Assembly (NCBI RefSeq): GCF_015356785.1 | Contig: NZ_JAAEJV010000004.1 | Span: forward strand, 26,723 to 90,722 | Reading direction: 5' to 3' | DNA from: Candidatus Neptunochlamydia vexilliferae | GTDB lineage: Bacteria > Chlamydiota > Chlamydiia > Chlamydiales > Simkaniaceae | DNA length: 64,000 nt | In this document: positions 34,443 to 43,994 of the stretch, in pieces | Layout of the letters: every line of letters starts with the position of its first letter | Position numbering within the stretch: position 1 is the first letter of the stretch | The notes under the pieces: generated by a model | The model's database searches: none | Seen by the model: the letters and a program-made list of their open reading frames with translations, nothing else | Told to the model about the DNA's origin: nothing | Position numbers and translations under genes: made by a program

Positions 34443-35804
34443 ATGAGTAGTCGAGAAGTTATTGTGTCGGTCACCCTAGTGCTCTGTCAACCCTAAAATT
34501 GAGGATAGATTGGTTGAGATTTTTTCGGCTGGCAAAGTGTGGAGATCGAACACGAAGCCAGCCGGGAAAAGATAAATCAAGATATCCTAATTCTTAGGGG
34601 TGACAGAGCACTAAGTGGGGAGGATGTTCGGATAGGAAGTTTATGGTTTCATACGCGCAATGGTCGAGAAAGAGGGGCTTTTGAGTATGATAAGGACTGG
34701 CTGATGCATCCAGAAAAGTTTGCTTTGGAGCCAGCCCTTAAGTTGACTGAAGGCTCTTTTCATACCAAAGCTGGTCGGGGCTTATTTGGTGCGATTGGCG
34801 ATTCAGCCCCAGATTGTTGGGGGCGCACTCTCATGCGTCGTGCCCATGCCGCAAAGGATAATGATAGGAAGCAGCCGACACTTACCGAAATAGACTACTT
34901 ATTAGGGGTTAATGATGAGGCGCGTCAGGGAGCGCTCCGTTTTTCGCTTCCAGCGAATGAAAAAACCTTTTTGTCTGCGCAGCGGGAAAAGGTCTTTCCC
35001 CCTCTCATACGTCTTCCGAAACTTCTTGCAGCAGCAGACCATGTGATGGAAGACCATGAGAGTGCTGCCGATCTTAAGTTGCTTTTGGCGCCAGGCTCTT
35101 CCCTTGGGGGCGCCAGGCCAAAAGCCTCAGTCAAAGATCGAGATGGAAGCCTTGCCATTGCTAAATTTCCGAAAAAAGATGATGAATTTAACGTTCCTGC
35201 TTGGGAGGCGGTGGCTCTGATTCTTGCTGAAAGTAGTGGGATAACGGTCCCTTCATGGCGACTTGAAACGGTTTTAAAAAAACCGGTTCTGATCCTTGAG
35301 CGCTTTGATAGAAAGGGGGGGCAGAGGATCCCCTTTCTATCATCGATGAGTATGTTAGATGCTGGTGATCATGAAGAGCACAGCTATCTGGAAATTGCTT
35401 ATGCTATTGCGCAACATGGAGCCTCTCCCACCGAAGATCTAGAAGAGCTCTGGCGACGCATTGTGTTTACCGTCATGATTTCCAATACAGATGACCACCT
35501 TCGTAACCATGGTTTTCTCTACGAACGTTATAAAGGGTGGAGGCTGTCGCCTGCCTATGATATGAATCCCACACCCATCCATATCAAGCCAAGGGTATTA
35601 ACAACAGCAATAGACTTTGAAGATACGGCAGCTTCCTTAGAGACTGCTATGGGGGTCGCGGGAGAGTTTAGGGTATCAAATAAGCGGGCCCATGTAATTA
35701 TCAAAGAGGTTCAAGCAGCCGTTAAAGAGTGGAGGGCTGTTGCAGAGCGCTTGGGAATTCCTAAGGCTGAGTGTGATCAAATGGCGTCAGCGTTTATTTT
35801 TTAA
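34443..35804 (+). pseudogene. HipA-like serine/threonine kinase toxin interrupted by a MITE
   Basis: HipA kinases phosphorylate glutamyl-tRNA synthetase or related targets and induce persistence. The 5' end (MSSREVIVSVTL) runs into a palindromic element, which supplies TAA at 34492-34494. The rest of the protein is intact: LAPGSSLGGARPKASV (Gly-rich loop), VLILERFDRKGG, VMISNTDDHLRNHGFLY (catalytic Asp) and SPAYDMNPTP. The insert adds 135 bp, so the original frame is kept. An ATG at 34539 inside the element is in frame and would add a 25-residue leader before SGEDVRIGSLWF. The product may therefore be lost, or made by reinitiation. Confidence 0.8.
34479..34611 (-). mobile_element. Palindromic element family 1, copy in hipA
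   Basis: 133 bp bounded by GTGCTCTGTCA inverted ends and flanked by TA at 34477-34478 and 34612-34613. It is the reverse complement of the copy at 20276-20439 with the hairpin tip deleted. Removing the element with one TA restores the hipA codon series V-T-L-S-G-E-D. No transposase is encoded. Confidence 0.9.
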
Positions 35805-35954
35805 CCTCAGATTTCGGTTTATTTCACTCAGCCTCAGGGGATTTTAGCTTTCTTTTCTCCTTTTTGATCTCGGAAAGGGCCATTTAGACCCTTACCTTCG
35901 ATCCAAAAGAAGAAAATTTAAGCAAAACTCTCTCTGGAGCTAAGCAAACTAAAC

Positions 35955-38855
35955 CTAAAACTGAGGTTTTGTAAGCCCAGTTCCTTCATTTTCAATAAGG
36001 GGAGCGCCGGCAAAGGTCACTTTGACCGCTGAGCTGGGATCGAGATGCTCGGAAACCGCCTTCTTCACCTCGTCTTTGCTGGTGATCAGGAGGTGGTCTC
36101 GCATCTCTTGGCGCATCTCTTTGGTGTACCCTTCGCGGAAATGGGCATAGCTAGAAATCGCCCGACTTCCAGGAGAGATCGGGGTGTCATAGTCTTGGAT
36201 AATCCCTAGCTTCGCTTCAAAAAGCTCCCGGTCGGTAAATTTTCCGGCAGCCATCCGGGCAATGCCCTCCTCAAAGGCTTCGAAAGTAAGTCCGATGTGG
36301 GGATCGCGGTAGGCGCTCATGTAATAGTTACCGGTAATCGGATTATAGCTGGCGCCAGCGCCATAGGCGCCCCCTTGCTCGCGCACTTTGGTGTGGAGGA
36401 AGGTGTTTTGCATCAGCTCGGTTGAGATGCTTAACCCCGAGGCATGGGGGGAGGTGAGGGTGGCCGATGCAATTCCCATCGCTGAAAAGGCAACGGGAGA
36501 GCTAATCGGATAAGCCTCTGAAGGAGCTGAGAGGGGAAGGGTAAGTCCTTCCCACGGTCGATAGGGCTTATTAGTGGGGAAGTCACTCAGCCCATAAAAC
36601 CCTTCCTTCGATAGGGTGTGATACTGATCGTGGTCACAACTTAAAATCAGCTGGGGGGCGGTCAGGTGGAAAAGAAGACTCTTGATCTCTTTCAGTTTTT
36701 CAATCAGTGCGGGGAGTTTTTTATCGATTTTTTGGGCGAGGTTTCGGATCCACTGAAAATAGGTAATTCCATGGAGGTGCTCCCCCACATAGGAAGCTTG
36801 GGAAAAGGGACTCACGGCCCTTTGAATTGCGTAGGACATGGCGCTTCTATTGAGCCGGTTTTCGAGCGAGGTATGGATCTGCAGGATAAGGTCTTTAATT
36901 CGTCCCTTATCGGTTAAGTCGGGAGCGCGACAGACCGTTTTAAACAGGTCGAAAAGCTTATCGAGATTGCGGCTAAGGGTTTTCCCTTTGAAGCCGAAGA
37001 CGGGCGCAAGGGTATGCGAATCGGTTACCTGCGGGTAGAGATTTAAAAAGGTTCCAAAATCTCCCAGGTAAGCGTTGATGTAGTCGAGGTTTTTCCGGTA
37101 GTTCCGCTCTCCAGCGCCGAGCTCTGGAAGGATCGAAAGGAATAGTTGGAGATAGGGGAGATCTTCCTTTGCAATCTGAGGAAGGTCGAAGGCCAGGTGG
37201 CCGTAGGCAATATGGTTGGTAAAACACTCATGGTGGAAAACGGTCAGTTGGTCGATTTGCTCCCGGTGAAGGGGAAAGTGAGGGATCTCCTTCGGTACGT
37301 CGACCAAGGTGATTTTCGGGAGACACTCGAGCGACTGACTTTCACTTTTTGCCTGGAACTTTTCAAGCTCAGCCGTCTGTTTAACGATTGTCTCTTTTTC
37401 TTTTTCGGTGAGGGCCTCTTCGATCTTGTTGAGGCGCTTCTTTTCTTCATCCTGCTCCCGTTTTTCTAACCCACTATCGGGGGAGAAGGTAAAGGTAAGG
37501 AAGTGGGGGTTTTTAAGGAGGTATTTTCGAATCAGTCCGGGGAGATAGTCGGGGTCTTTCACCTGGATGAGGAGCTTTTTAAAGTGGCTATGGATCGTCA
37601 AGGCATCTTCGGGAAAGCATCCATGCTGCATGGGGAGGATCGAGCGCATAAAGAGGGTGAGGCCAAAGGGGCCATAGTCGCCCGTAATCTCCAAACGAGA
37701 AAATTCGAGCTGGTGGATCGCCGCATCAACAAGCTCTTCCTTGATCCCCTTCTCGGCGATCTCTTCCAAGGTTTTTAACAGAACCTCTTGGAGTTTTTCC
37801 GTACTTCCACTCTCGCAGCCCCGACAGATGATGATATAGGGAATTTCTCGCATGTCGGTGTCGAGATAGCCATCTGCCTGCGTGCAAAGTCCCGACTTGA
37901 TCAGGGAATCTTTCAGGGGGGAAGCGTCGGTCTCCATCAAGATCGAATCGAGCACTGCCAAAGCCAGTGCCTCTTCTTGATTTTCGAGCTCGGTGGTGAG
38001 CCAACTAAACGAAACAAAGTCTTGCCCCGTTTCTGCGGGGTAGGTGCCCACTTTCTGAATCGGCGCGGCAAAGCGCTGCTGCTTCGGAACCCCTTCAAGT
38101 GGGGGAAGTTTTTCAACCCCTTTAAGTGCATGTTTTTGAATGAAGTCGAGATGCTTTTTTAGGGGGAGGTTTCCATAGAAAAAGAAGATCGAACGGCTTG
38201 GATGGTAATGGGTCGCATGAAACTCCTTCAGCCCTTCATAGGTGAGGCTGGGGATATCCTTGGGGTCACCTCCTGAGTTAAAAGCGTAGGTTAAGTCAGG
38301 TGTTAAATACTTTGTGATCTCCTGCCACAGGCGGGTTTCAGGGTTCGAAAGACTTCCCTTCATTTCGTTGTAGACAACCCCTTTGAAAATCAAATCGGGA
38401 TCAAACTCAAAGCGGTGTCCCTCCTGCAAAAAGCTCATCTCTTTTAGCTCGGGGGCAAAGACCGCATCGAGGTAGACCTCAAGCAGGTTGTAGAAGTCTT
38501 TTTCCACCTGAGAAGCGGCTGGATAGCAGGTAAAGTCGGCCCCTGTCATCGCGTTCATAAAGGTGTTGAGACTCCGCCGGGTCATCGCAAAGAAAGGATC
38601 CTTGACCGGGAACTTTTTTGAGCCGCAGAGGACGATATGTTCCAAGATGTGGGCAACGCCTGTCGAGTCGCTCGGCAAGGTCTGTAGCGAGAGGCAAAAG
38701 AGGTTTTCAGGATCATCGGCTTCTAGGTGGACCACCCGCGCCCCTGATGGCCCATGCTCAAGCTCATAGAGAACCATCTGGAGCTCCTCGATCGGAGTCA
38801 CTTTGGTAAAGGTAAAGTCGCGATGGGTATCGCCTATCTTATGCTTGGGAGTCAT
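35955..38855 (-). CDS. M16C metalloprotease, PreP/insulinase-like
   Basis: A 966-aa zinc protease of the presequence protease group, which degrades peptides inside a closed chamber. The inverted zinc motif HILEH is at residues 69-73 (GVAHILEHIVLCGSKKFP), with the downstream Glu in NLLEVYLDAVFAPE. Length fits PreP/Cym1 (about 970 aa). No signal peptide is visible, so it is probably cytoplasmic. It corresponds in position to CT824, following htrA in chlamydiae, although the hip module has entered between them. ATG 38855 (MTPKHKIGDTHRDFTF) is the family-type start. Confidence 0.9.
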   Translation of the reverse strand: MTPKHKIGDTHRDFTFTKVTPIEELQMVLYELEHGPSGARVVHLEADDPENLFCLSLQTLPSDSTGVAHILEHIVLCGSKKFPVKDPFFAMTRRSLNTFMNAMTGADFTCYPAASQVEKDFYNLLEVYLDAVFAPELKEMSFLQEGHRFEFDPDLIFKGVVYNEMKGSLSNPETRLWQEITKYLTPDLTYAFNSGGDPKDIPSLTYEGLKEFHATHYHPSRSIFFFYGNLPLKKHLDFIQKHALKGVEKLPPLEGVPKQQRFAAPIQKVGTYPAETGQDFVSFSWLTTELENQEEALALAVLDSILMETDASPLKDSLIKSGLCTQADGYLDTDMREIPYIIICRGCESGSTEKLQEVLLKTLEEIAEKGIKEELVDAAIHQLEFSRLEITGDYGPFGLTLFMRSILPMQHGCFPEDALTIHSHFKKLLIQVKDPDYLPGLIRKYLLKNPHFLTFTFSPDSGLEKREQDEEKKRLNKIEEALTEKEKETIVKQTAELEKFQAKSESQSLECLPKITLVDVPKEIPHFPLHREQIDQLTVFHHECFTNHIAYGHLAFDLPQIAKEDLPYLQLFLSILPELGAGERNYRKNLDYINAYLGDFGTFLNLYPQVTDSHTLAPVFGFKGKTLSRNLDKLFDLFKTVCRAPDLTDKGRIKDLILQIHTSLENRLNRSAMSYAIQRAVSPFSQASYVGEHLHGITYFQWIRNLAQKIDKKLPALIEKLKEIKSLLFHLTAPQLILSCDHDQYHTLSKEGFYGLSDFPTNKPYRPWEGLTLPLSAPSEAYPISSPVAFSAMGIASATLTSPHASGLSISTELMQNTFLHTKVREQGGAYGAGASYNPITGNYYMSAYRDPHIGLTFEAFEEGIARMAAGKFTDRELFEAKLGIIQDYDTPISPGSRAISSYAHFREGYTKEMRQEMRDHLLITSKDEVKKAVSEHLDPSSAVKVTFAGAPLIENEGTGLTKPQF

Positions 38856-38972
38856 AACGACTAGTTTAATTCATGACCAAAAAAGTTGCTAGGTAATTTA
38901 CAGCTAAAAGTGAACTTTTAAAAACGAAGGGAGATTTTGCTGCTCATTCAAAATTGGGTAAGACCCTTGCTG

Positions 38973-39347
38973 TTAAGCATGGGGATCAAAAAATATCAAT
39001 TGTTTTGCCTTTTCAAAGAAGGGATTTTCACCGATATTGTTCTTAAAATGAATGCACCATGCCCCTTTTGGGTCGAGGTTTTGAAGGACCTCTAGCTTTT
39101 CTTTAAGCTCTAATTGATTAAATTTCTTACTCTGAGATGTAGAGGCCCCTTCTTTAATCATTTGAGATTCCTTTATTTCAGAAATAATGGTATTTTGCCA
39201 TTTGCCCATGCTCTTTGGCGTAATTTGGGCAAAAATCTCGTGCTTGTTTTTTTCAATATAAAACTCCACTTTACGGTTAGGACAGCTACCAGCTTCATAA
39301 ATGTACTCATAAGTAGACACATGATTTGCATTGGTTGTTATAGACAT
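38973..39347 (-). CDS. Hypothetical protein
   Basis: 124 aa from ATG 39347 (MSITTNANHVSTYEYIYEAG). A 10-residue longer start exists at 39377. The protein has a mixed N-terminal half (KVEFYIEKNKHEIFAQITPK) and a helical C-terminal half (FNQLELKEKLEVLQNLDPKG), and no signal or membrane segment. I do not recognise it. It is isolated between the M16 and nrdB genes. Confidence 0.6.
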   Translation of the reverse strand: MSITTNANHVSTYEYIYEAGSCPNRKVEFYIEKNKHEIFAQITPKSMGKWQNTIISEIKESQMIKEGASTSQSKKFNQLELKEKLEVLQNLDPKGAWCIHFKNNIGENPFFEKAKQLIFFDPHA

Positions 39348-39484
39348 TTTTTGCCTCTTTTTGATTAGTTCAAGCAAACTTTACGTCATTTTAACATGAC
39401 GTATGAATTAACTGACAGTCCTGGGATTCGATTTTTGGCATGGTTCAAAATAGGGTAACATCTTTTGTAGAAAAAGTGTAAGTG

Positions 39485-39508
39485 AGGGCCCCGGTCAGGG
39501 CCCTTTTT
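39485..39508 (+). terminator. GC-rich hairpin with T-run between nrdB and neighbouring gene
   Basis: AGGGCCC and GGGCCCT form a 7-bp stem around CGGTCA, followed on the plus strand by TTTTTG. The stem starts 3 bp beyond the nrdB stop on the minus strand, so it probably also acts as the nrdB terminator, though the U-tract there is displaced by about ten bases. Confidence 0.6.
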
Positions 39509-39510
39509 GT

Positions 39511-40533
39511 TTACCAGGTCAAGCTAGCCGAAGATTGGTACTCGGTTACCCGCGTTTCGAAGAAGTTTTTCTCCTTGCCGAGATCGATCGTCTCGCTCAT
39601 CCAGGGGAAGGGGTTCTTCGAGTTGTATTGGGTCTTGAGACCAATCCGCTCGAGGCGGCGATCGGCGATGTACTGGGCATACTCGCGGAACATCGGGGCT
39701 GTGAGACCGAGGATCCCTTTGGGAAGGCAGTCCTCAGCGTAGCGGATCTCAAGCTCGACGGCATGCCGGATCTTATCGGTGATGTAGGCTTGGAAGTCAG
39801 AAGACCAAAGCTCGGGGTTTTCCTCTTTAATCCCGTTGATCAGATCGATCCCAAAGTTAAGGTGGATCGTCTCATCGCGGAGGATGTATTGGAACTGCTC
39901 ACCGATTCCGGTCATTTTGTTTTGCCGGTGGAGCGAGAGGATCATCGCAAAGCCGCTATAGAAGAAGATCCCTTCCATAATGATGTAGAAGCCGATCAGG
40001 TTCTCAAGGAACTTTTGGGCCCCTTCTTGGGTCTTTGTGTCAAAGTTGTTTGCTAATATATCTTGGGTGAGATTCATCTCGAAGGCATCTTTATCGTGGA
40101 TGGCGGGGATCTCATTATACATGTTAAAGATCTCCCCTTCATCGAGGGCTAGTGACTCAACAATATAATGGAACGTATGAGTGTGGATCGCCTCTTCAAA
40201 CGCTTGCCGGAGGAGATACTGACGACACTCGGGGTTGGTCACATATTTATAGATCGCGAGTGTGATGTTGTTGGCTACAAGACTCTCTGCGGTGCTAAAG
40301 AAGCCAAGGTTTCTCATAATGAGGAGACGCTCTGCTTCGGAAAGTTGGTTCGACTTCCAGATCTCGATATCTTTTGCCATCGGGACTTCGGTGGGCATCC
40401 AATGGTTAGCACACCCATTGAGGTAGTGCTCCCATGCCCAGTTATACTTTAAGGGCATGAGTTGGTTGACATCGACGGTGGTACAATTAATAAGCCTTTT
40501 TTCGGCGGCTTTGGCCCTTTTTTCTTGGTGCAT
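39511..40533 (-). CDS. nrdB: Ribonucleotide reductase R2 subunit, class Ic (Phe at radical site)
   Basis: R2 supplies the oxidising equivalent for deoxyribonucleotide synthesis by NrdA. Metal ligands are visible as E83 ([10 protein letters not shown]), E114 and H117 (EEAIHTHTF), and later [12 protein letters not shown] and [10 protein letters not shown]. Residue 121, which is the radical Tyr in class Ia enzymes, is Phe (HTHTFHY), exactly as in C. trachomatis R2 (F127), which uses a Mn(IV)/Fe(III) cofactor in place of a tyrosyl radical. 340 aa, intact; 18 bp after nrdA in one operon. The C-terminal tail ENFFETR...ASLTW-type peptide that docks to R1 is present. Confidence 0.95.
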   Translation of the reverse strand: MHQEKRAKAAEKRLINCTTVDVNQLMPLKYNWAWEHYLNGCANHWMPTEVPMAKDIEIWKSNQLSEAERLLIMRNLGFFSTAESLVANNITLAIYKYVTNPECRQYLLRQAFEEAIHTHTFHYIVESLALDEGEIFNMYNEIPAIHDKDAFEMNLTQDILANNFDTKTQEGAQKFLENLIGFYIIMEGIFFYSGFAMILSLHRQNKMTGIGEQFQYILRDETIHLNFGIDLINGIKEENPELWSSDFQAYITDKIRHAVELEIRYAEDCLPKGILGLTAPMFREYAQYIADRRLERIGLKTQYNSKNPFPWMSETIDLGKEKNFFETRVTEYQSSASLTW

Positions 40534-40551
40534 ATTATTCTCCTAATAAGC

Positions 40552-43500
40552 TTATTGACAACTTTCACATCCTTCTTCGAGATTGCAAACCGGTACAGAG
40601 GGTTCGCTTTCTCGGTCAATTTTCACCCTTGCGGAAGGGGACTCACTCTTCATCCAGCGGGGCTGGAGAGAGCGTTTGTTAATATCGAGGGTGGACTTTT
40701 CGATTTGGGTCGCCCCTAACGTGCGGCAGTAGTAGGTGGTTTTCACCCCTTTTTTCCATGCAAAGAGATACATGTTATGGAGCTTTTTCCCACTGGGCTC
40801 GGCTAAGTAGAGGTTGAGCGACTGCGCCTGGTCGATCCACTTTTGCCGGCGAGAACCACACTCGATGATCCACTCGGAATCGATCTCAAAGCAGGTGAGG
40901 TACTGCTTTTTCAAATCTTCGGGGATCCGCTCGATTTCAAGGACCGATCCATCAAAGTATTTGAGGTCGTCGATCATCTGGTTGTCCCAGACCTTGAGCT
41001 TTTTAAGCTCTGCGACAAGGTGGGGGTTACAGAAGGTGAACTCTCCAGAGAGGTTCGACTTGGCGTAAAGGTTTTTATAGTTGGGCTCGATCGAAGCGGT
41101 CACCCCTGCGATATTGGCAATCGTTGCCGTCGGGGCAATGGCCATCACATTACTGTGACGCATCCCATGCTTTTGGATCGACTCCCGCACCTTACTCCAG
41201 TCCATTGAAGTGGAGCGGTCCATTTCCACCGTTTCTCCCCGCTCTTTTTCGAGAAGATCGATGGTGTCGATCGGGAGAAGTCCTCTTTCCCACTTCGATC
41301 CCTTGTAGCTGGGGTAGGGGTTCCGCTCTTTGGCAAGCTCACTCGAGTAAAGGATCGCATAGTAAGAGATTATCTCCATACTCTTGTCAGCAAACTCAAC
41401 CGCTTCGTGGCTGGCGTAGCTCACCCCTAAGATGTTGAGGGCATCTTGGAAGCCCATGAGCCCCAAGCCAATCGCTCGGTGAGCCATGTTGGCAGTTTTG
41501 GTCTCAGGGATCGGGTAGAAGTTGACATCGATCACATTGTCCAACATCCGGATGGCGGTATGGATCGTTTGGGCCAGCTTCTTTTCGTCGAGCCCTTTTT
41601 CGGTCACATGCTCGGCAAGGTTGACCGAACCGAGGTTACAGACCGCCGTTTCCTCTTTGGAAGTGTTGAGGAGAATCTCGGTGCAAAGGTTTGAGCTATG
41701 CACCACTCCCGTATGGTCTTGGGGGGAGCGGATGTTAGCGGGATCTTTGAAGGTGATCCAAGGGTGGCCTGTTTCAAAGAGCATGCTGAGCATTTTCCGC
41801 CACAGCTGCAACGCCTCGACCCGTTTCCAAAGGGTGATCTTCCCTTCGTCGGCCATCTTTTCATACTCGGTGTACCGCTTTTCAAACGCCTTTCCATATA
41901 GGTCATGAAGGTCAGGGGTTTCATTGGGGCTAAAGAGGGTCCACGTCCCATTTTCTTTCACCCGCTTCATGAAGAGATCGGGAATCCAGTTGGCGGTGTT
42001 CATATCGTGGGTCCGTCGCCGCTCATCTCCCGTGTTTTTACGGAGCTCGATGAAGTCTTCAATGTCGATGTGCCACGTTTCGAGATAGGCGCACATCGCC
42101 CCTTTCCGCTTTCCTCCCTGGTTGACAGCAACAGCGGTGTCGTTGGCCACTTTAAGGAAGGGGATAATCCCTTGGCTCTGCCCGTTGGTCCCTTTGATGC
42201 GGGCCCCGGTTCCACGGACGTTGGTCCAGTCATTGCCTAGGCCGCCTGCCCACTTGGAGAGTTGCGCATCATCGGCAACGGTTTTAAAGATGTGCTCAAG
42301 GTCATCCATCACCGTTGAAAGGTAGCAGGAGCTCAGCTGCGAGTGAGTGGTTCCCGAGTTGAAAAGGGTCGGGGTTGCCGAGAGATAGTCATGCTTGGAG
42401 AGGGTCTCATAAAACTGGAGGGCATACTTGGTTTTGTCTTCTTCATTAATGGACAGTCCCATCGCCACCCGCATCCAGAAGATCTGGGGAGTTTCAAGGC
42501 GGCGCCCCATATCATGGATAAAGTAGCGGTCATACAGGGTCTGCAGCCCCAAATATTGGAACTTGTCATCCCGCTCCAGTTTCATCGCTTTGCCAAGAGC
42601 GTCGAGGTCAAAATCGGCAAGCTTTGGGCTGACCCGCTCAATTTTAATGCCGTGGGCGATATATTCTTTAAAGTAAGCGTGGTGTTTTTTCTCCACGTCG
42701 TGATCGAGGGTGTCACAACCGATTGTTTCCCGGTAAAGGACATCTAAAAGGAGGCGGGCCGAAATCTTAGAATAGATCGGATCCTTTTCGATGTGGGCTT
42801 TGGTCGCCATAATCAACGCTTGGTCTATCTCTTCTTCCTTAATCCCTTCATAGAAATTGAGGATCGCCCCTTCTAAAAGGTCTTCAGGTTTTACGATCTT
42901 TTCAAAACCGCGGCAGGCGTGGTCGAGACGGTCGAGAAGCTCAGACTCAGAGATCGTTTTGCCCCCCTCCATCTCAAACTTTCTCTCTCCATCTTTAGCT
43001 TTCCGCCGTTTCTTTTTAGGACGAGCGGCCGTTGCAGCTGTCTGCTGCCCCTTTTCAGCTCGGTAGAGGATGTAGCTTTTGGCTGCTTGGAAGTAGCCAG
43101 CGCCCATCAAAGCTTCTTCAACCAGGTTCTGAATGTGGTGAACGTGAAGCTCTTCGGTTTTGGCTAGGTTAACCGCTTCCCCAACGACCTGCTGTGAAAG
43201 GGTGTTGACAATCGAGATGATCTCATCAGGGGTTGGCCCTTCAATCTCATGCAGGCGGCGGAAGATTTTTTCCATCGAGGCAGCCACCTTAATCGGATTG
43301 AAGCGGACCGGGTTTTCACTATCTTTTCGGATAATCTTTAGGTTTCTTGGGTCATCTCCCCGCATCTCTTTGTGGTGATCTCTATAAATAATGTAGTCGC
43401 GTGCCACATCGTGATGCCCATTTTTCATCAATGTGACCTCAACCAGATCCTGAATTCCCTCAACCGTTAAAGTGACATTTTTCGACGCGAGCTCAAAAAG

Positions 43501-43758
43501 TTTGTCCACCACCTCATTGGTAATGACCTCAGCAATTTGGATCAAATCTTTGGGAAGGGGCGCTTCCTTGCTTAGCTTTTTGGTGTCACGAAATGCCGCC
43601 TCAATGGCCTTAAAGATCCGCTCTTTTCGGAAAGGGACGATGGTTCCATTCCGCTTCACAACGGTGAACGTCTTTTCACCCGCTGCGATGTTCGCTTCTT
43701 TGAAAGAAGAGAGCATTTCTTTAGAATTATTGGGCGTTTTAGAATCTGATTTTACCAT
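40552..43758 (-). CDS. nrdA: Ribonucleotide reductase R1 subunit with multiple ATP-cones
   Basis: Catalyses reduction of ribonucleoside diphosphates. The 1068-aa protein is long for R1 because it starts with repeated ATP-cone modules (FTVVKRNGTIVPFRKERIFK near residue 31; LKIIRKDSENPVRFNPIKVA near 138; a third, partial one near 265), as in chlamydial NrdA. Active-site features include HSSNLCTEILL, CNLGSVNLAEH and the redox pair at the C-terminus CESCQ. The upstream region carries two NrdR-box-like sites. Intact. Confidence 0.95.
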   Translation of the reverse strand: MVKSDSKTPNNSKEMLSSFKEANIAAGEKTFTVVKRNGTIVPFRKERIFKAIEAAFRDTKKLSKEAPLPKDLIQIAEVITNEVVDKLFELASKNVTLTVEGIQDLVEVTLMKNGHHDVARDYIIYRDHHKEMRGDDPRNLKIIRKDSENPVRFNPIKVAASMEKIFRRLHEIEGPTPDEIISIVNTLSQQVVGEAVNLAKTEELHVHHIQNLVEEALMGAGYFQAAKSYILYRAEKGQQTAATAARPKKKRRKAKDGERKFEMEGGKTISESELLDRLDHACRGFEKIVKPEDLLEGAILNFYEGIKEEEIDQALIMATKAHIEKDPIYSKISARLLLDVLYRETIGCDTLDHDVEKKHHAYFKEYIAHGIKIERVSPKLADFDLDALGKAMKLERDDKFQYLGLQTLYDRYFIHDMGRRLETPQIFWMRVAMGLSINEEDKTKYALQFYETLSKHDYLSATPTLFNSGTTHSQLSSCYLSTVMDDLEHIFKTVADDAQLSKWAGGLGNDWTNVRGTGARIKGTNGQSQGIIPFLKVANDTAVAVNQGGKRKGAMCAYLETWHIDIEDFIELRKNTGDERRRTHDMNTANWIPDLFMKRVKENGTWTLFSPNETPDLHDLYGKAFEKRYTEYEKMADEGKITLWKRVEALQLWRKMLSMLFETGHPWITFKDPANIRSPQDHTGVVHSSNLCTEILLNTSKEETAVCNLGSVNLAEHVTEKGLDEKKLAQTIHTAIRMLDNVIDVNFYPIPETKTANMAHRAIGLGLMGFQDALNILGVSYASHEAVEFADKSMEIISYYAILYSSELAKERNPYPSYKGSKWERGLLPIDTIDLLEKERGETVEMDRSTSMDWSKVRESIQKHGMRHSNVMAIAPTATIANIAGVTASIEPNYKNLYAKSNLSGEFTFCNPHLVAELKKLKVWDNQMIDDLKYFDGSVLEIERIPEDLKKQYLTCFEIDSEWIIECGSRRQKWIDQAQSLNLYLAEPSGKKLHNMYLFAWKKGVKTTYYCRTLGATQIEKSTLDINKRSLQPRWMKSESPSARVKIDRESEPSVPVCNLEEGCESCQ

Positions 43759-43821
43759 ATTAAATACCTCGATTTTGGAACTAAATTCCTAATAATTTAG
43801 ATTTTCAGTAAATTATGTTTT

Positions 43822-43891
43822 CTACAACATCTTGTGCTCTTCGCACCTTCTTACCCACTATATATTGTAGTTGCAATTCTTAAGTCTACAA
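43822..43891 (-). promoter_or_regulatory. nrdAB promoter with two NrdR-box-like sites
   Basis: On the minus strand TTGTAG (43891-43886) and TACAAT (43869-43864), 16 bp apart, form a plausible sigma-70 promoter. Two NrdR-box-like palindromes occur: CCACTATATATTGTAG at 43855-43870, overlapping the -10, and CTACAACATCTTGTGC at 43822-43837. They start exactly 33 bp apart, the usual helical phasing for paired NrdR boxes. The consensus is close to ACACTATATATTGTGT. NrdR is known from C. trachomatis. Binding here is inferred. Confidence 0.65.
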
Positions 43892-43994
43892 AAAAATGAG
43901 ACAAAAGGCAAAAAAAAAATCAGAAAAATTTCAACACATAGAAAACAAGATGATTAGCGTTTCCGAAAAAAAAAATCTGTGCTAAGCTTGAGGC

